Of a stretch of DNA of 64,000 nt, positions 62,489 through 64,000 are shown in pieces (the first letter of the stretch is position 1; each line of letters begins with the position of its first letter). Source of the DNA: Paenibacillus polymyxa (GTDB lineage Bacteria > Bacillota > Bacilli > Paenibacillales > Paenibacillaceae); the NCBI RefSeq assembly GCF_018614975.1, contig NZ_JAGGNR010000021.1, positions 1 through 64,000 on the forward strand, given 5' to 3'. Made by a program: the position numbers and the translations under genes. The notes beneath the pieces are model-generated. The model was not told the DNA's origin. It searched no databases and worked only from the letters and a program-made list of their open reading frames with translations.

Positions 62489-63650
62489 GTGCAACGCTTC
62501 CCTTCTGCACCAGATCGGAACTCAAAGAAGAGACCTTATGTTTACATGCAATCAATTCCGCTGCAATGCTGATGGCGATCTGTTCGGGACCGTCTGCTCC
62601 GATGCTCAAACCAACGGGAGAGTGCACATATTTCAACGGTGGTAAGCCATCCAGCAGACGGGCTGTTCGTGTTTTGGAACCCATGATGCCAAGATACGTG
62701 TACTCACAGTCCACTAACATCTCCAACAGTTCACGTTCACGGGGGAAATTGTGACTCATTAAAATCAAATAATCTCCGTAGTTTATGTTTAACAGAGGCA
62801 TAATCTCACGTGGGAAACCAAGTACAAATTCAGCTTCAGGGAATCGTTCCGAGGTGCATAAGGACTCTCGCCAGTCCGCTATAACAACACGGAATCCTGC
62901 CGATCGGGCGAGTCTGGCAACAGGAATAACATCATTCCCGGCTCCGATGATAATCAGGCGTGGTATAGGCGTGTATAGGCTAGTGAGTTGCTGTGGAACA
63001 TCCCAGGGATTCGTTGAAACTGTGTTGTTTGTCGCTATTCCAGCATCAGACTCAGCATCAGAGATATGTTGTGAATCACCGGACAGATGGGATGAGCGAG
63101 ATCCGTTTGACGTAGCAGGTACCCTTTCAGGCACAAGCATAAGGCGAGGTAGATCAGGACGATCATGAGAAGGGACGAGCGAAGGACGCAAGACTGGCTG
63201 GCGCCGGGTACCCGTTAGTTCAATCCGTTTCCATCCATATTGAATCCTTGTGTAATCATCTTGGAACGTTCGGGTTAACGCTATTGCAGCGCCGGATCGA
63301 AAACACTCATACATCTTCTGTAGCGTATCTCGGAGTTCACCACACACAGGTTCAAGCAGCACAACAACGAGTCCGCCGCAGCCAATCGTCTCCCCCCAGG
63401 ACAGATCATCCTCGGGACGCATGTCGTACTCCGCGAATTCCATCTGCATTGTATCCAGCACATGGCTCACCCGGGCCTGAAGATCACTCTCCAGGCATCC
63501 CGGACTGATACTGCCATACATTCTGCCATCCTCGGTCAACAGCATAGAGACTCCCTGCTTACGGTAAGCATGACCGTCTACCTTGATCGCTGTTGCGAGT
63601 ACACAGCGCGTGTCACGGGCTGCGATTGCACACAGATCATGCATTTCCAT
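62454..63650 (-). CDS. pucA: XdhC/CoxI-family molybdenum cofactor insertion factor (PucA-like)
   Basis: A 398-residue protein. The N-terminal XdhC domain (about 1-130, AVLATAIKVDGHAYRKQGVSMLL, with GCGGLVVVLLEP) and the C-terminal XdhC_C Rossmann domain (about 230-375, IPRLIIIGAGNDVIPVARLA, ILMSHNF) are separated by an unusual linker of about 65 residues rich in Arg, Ser, Pro and Asn. It matures the sulfurated molybdenum cofactor for xanthine dehydrogenase. The ATG at 63650 (GGAG 6 bases upstream) is more likely than the one at 63662, where the site is too close. Confidence 0.87.
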   Translation of the reverse strand: MEMHDLCAIAARDTRCVLATAIKVDGHAYRKQGVSMLLTEDGRMYGSISPGCLESDLQARVSHVLDTMQMEFAEYDMRPEDDLSWGETIGCGGLVVVLLEPVCGELRDTLQKMYECFRSGAAIALTRTFQDDYTRIQYGWKRIELTGTRRQPVLRPSLVPSHDRPDLPRLMLVPERVPATSNGSRSSHLSGDSQHISDAESDAGIATNNTVSTNPWDVPQQLTSLYTPIPRLIIIGAGNDVIPVARLARSAGFRVVIADWRESLCTSERFPEAEFVLGFPREIMPLLNINYGDYLILMSHNFPRERELLEMLVDCEYTYLGIMGSKTRTARLLDGLPPLKYVHSPVGLSIGADGPEQIAISIAAELIACKHKVSSLSSDLVQKGSVAHANDGHSSGSR

Positions 63651-63692
63651 AGCGGTCTCCATCCCTTCTGTAATTGCATAAGTTTCCTTCGT

Positions 63693-64000
63693 TCAGATAC
63701 GCTTCATTAATCTCGCAATACTCTTATCTGACTCACGCAGCACAATGCCACGATCAATCGTCTGAATCTTGCGATTTTTGAGAACAATGCTGCCATCGAT
63801 AATAACGGTGTCCACACAGCTACGTGTTGCGGAATAGACCACGCGGGAATAAACATCCGTCTCATAGGAAGGGTACGTATGAAAATCATCGAGATCCAGC
63901 AGCAGCATATCTGCCTTTTTGCCCACTTCGAGACTGCCAATTTCCTTCGACAAGCCTAACACCTCTGCACCGCCCATGGTAGCCATGCGTAATACGGTCC
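63693..64000 (-). CDS. Amidohydrolase, C-terminal part (runs off the right edge)
   Basis: Only the last 102 residues or so are in the window. RMATMGGAEVLGLSKEIGSLEVGKKADMLLLDLD is the typical end of the TrzA/SsnA/guanine-deaminase amidohydrolase superfamily, followed by a final strand (VDTVIIDGSIVLKNRKI). The metal-binding residues are beyond the edge, so the substrate cannot be told. Since it is 42 bases before the XdhC-like gene on the same strand, a purine deaminase is a reasonable guess. Confidence 0.75.
   Translation of the reverse strand, partial: TVLRMATMGGAEVLGLSKEIGSLEVGKKADMLLLDLDDFHTYPSYETDVYSRVVYSATRSCVDTVIIDGSIVLKNRKIQTIDRGIVLRESDKSIARLMKRI

Noticed and set aside
1..64000. CRISPR arrays, tRNA and rRNA genes
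   Set aside because: No regularly spaced direct repeats and no tRNA cloverleaf or rRNA sequence was seen on either strand.

Overview
The window reads as a chromosomal segment of a plant-polysaccharide-degrading, endospore-former-type Firmicute, most likely a Paenibacillus. The reasons are the strong AGGAGG ribosome sites, the moderate GC, the GH52/GH67/GH26 glycosidases, the Bacillus-type Zur boxes, and gene pairs such as DUF421-DUF4363 and YcgR-YcgQ. The genus is inferred from family content, not from a database match. Most genes lie on the minus strand. I see no rRNA, tRNA, CRISPR array or prophage. There is one IS110-type element.

Layout. 1-6.5 kb: oxidoreductases (two SDRs, a pyruvate oxidase-like TPP enzyme, a polyol dehydrogenase), a Dabb protein, ribosomal protein L31 type B and an unusual HPr-like protein. 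6.5-12 kb: GH52 beta-xylosidase and GH67 alpha-glucuronidase in a coupled pair, with a divergent AraC regulator. 12-13.8 kb: an ArsR regulator with an aldehyde dehydrogenase. 13.9-16.2 kb: a perfect operator palindrome, the remains of a GntR regulator, and uxuA-uxuB. Together these can turn xylobiose and (methyl)glucuronate-decorated xylooligomers into xylose and 2-keto-3-deoxygluconate precursors. 16.4-19.2 kb: membrane proteins (DUF421, DUF4363, an M50-like peptidase) and an unrecognised protein.

19.3-25.8 kb is a zinc-starvation island: an ABC zinc importer (ATPase, permease, His-rich lipoprotein), a ribosomal protein L33 paralogue, a COG0523 (YciC/ZagA-like) GTPase, and a DUF318 permease plus TIGR03943 pair. 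Three good 15-bp Zur boxes precede the importer, L33 and the GTPase. 25.9-29 kb is accessory: a secreted orphan with a TTG start and an IS110-family transposase with a structured, non-coding 3' end.

29.2-36.1 kb: a complete deoxynucleoside catabolic cluster, deoR-deoC-nupC-deoB-deoD-pdp. 36.3-37.6 kb: azoreductase and a small unknown protein. 37.7-43.2 kb: fucose-type pathway (fucI, FGGY kinase, class II aldolase) with a divergent LacI regulator. 43.3-51.4 kb: an epimerase, several Gfo/Idh/MocA oxidoreductases, a ThuA-like protein and a LacI regulator, plus an AdaA-like/radical SAM pair. 51.8-57.4 kb: class II fructose bisphosphatase, a GNAT acetyltransferase, an internally shortened YczE-like membrane protein and a modular secreted GH26 mannanase. 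57.7-64 kb: a purine/xanthine dehydrogenase cluster (three subunits, MobA-like and XdhC-like maturation factors) and the end of an amidohydrolase running off the right edge.

The least expected material is non-coding. Two families of dispersed hairpin-forming, MITE-like intergenic repeats recur in the window. One (about 205 bp, two copies) is a single long imperfect hairpin that both times starts 7 bp from a stop codon. The other (two near-complete and three partial or diverged copies) has a central stem that keeps pairing although its sequence changes.
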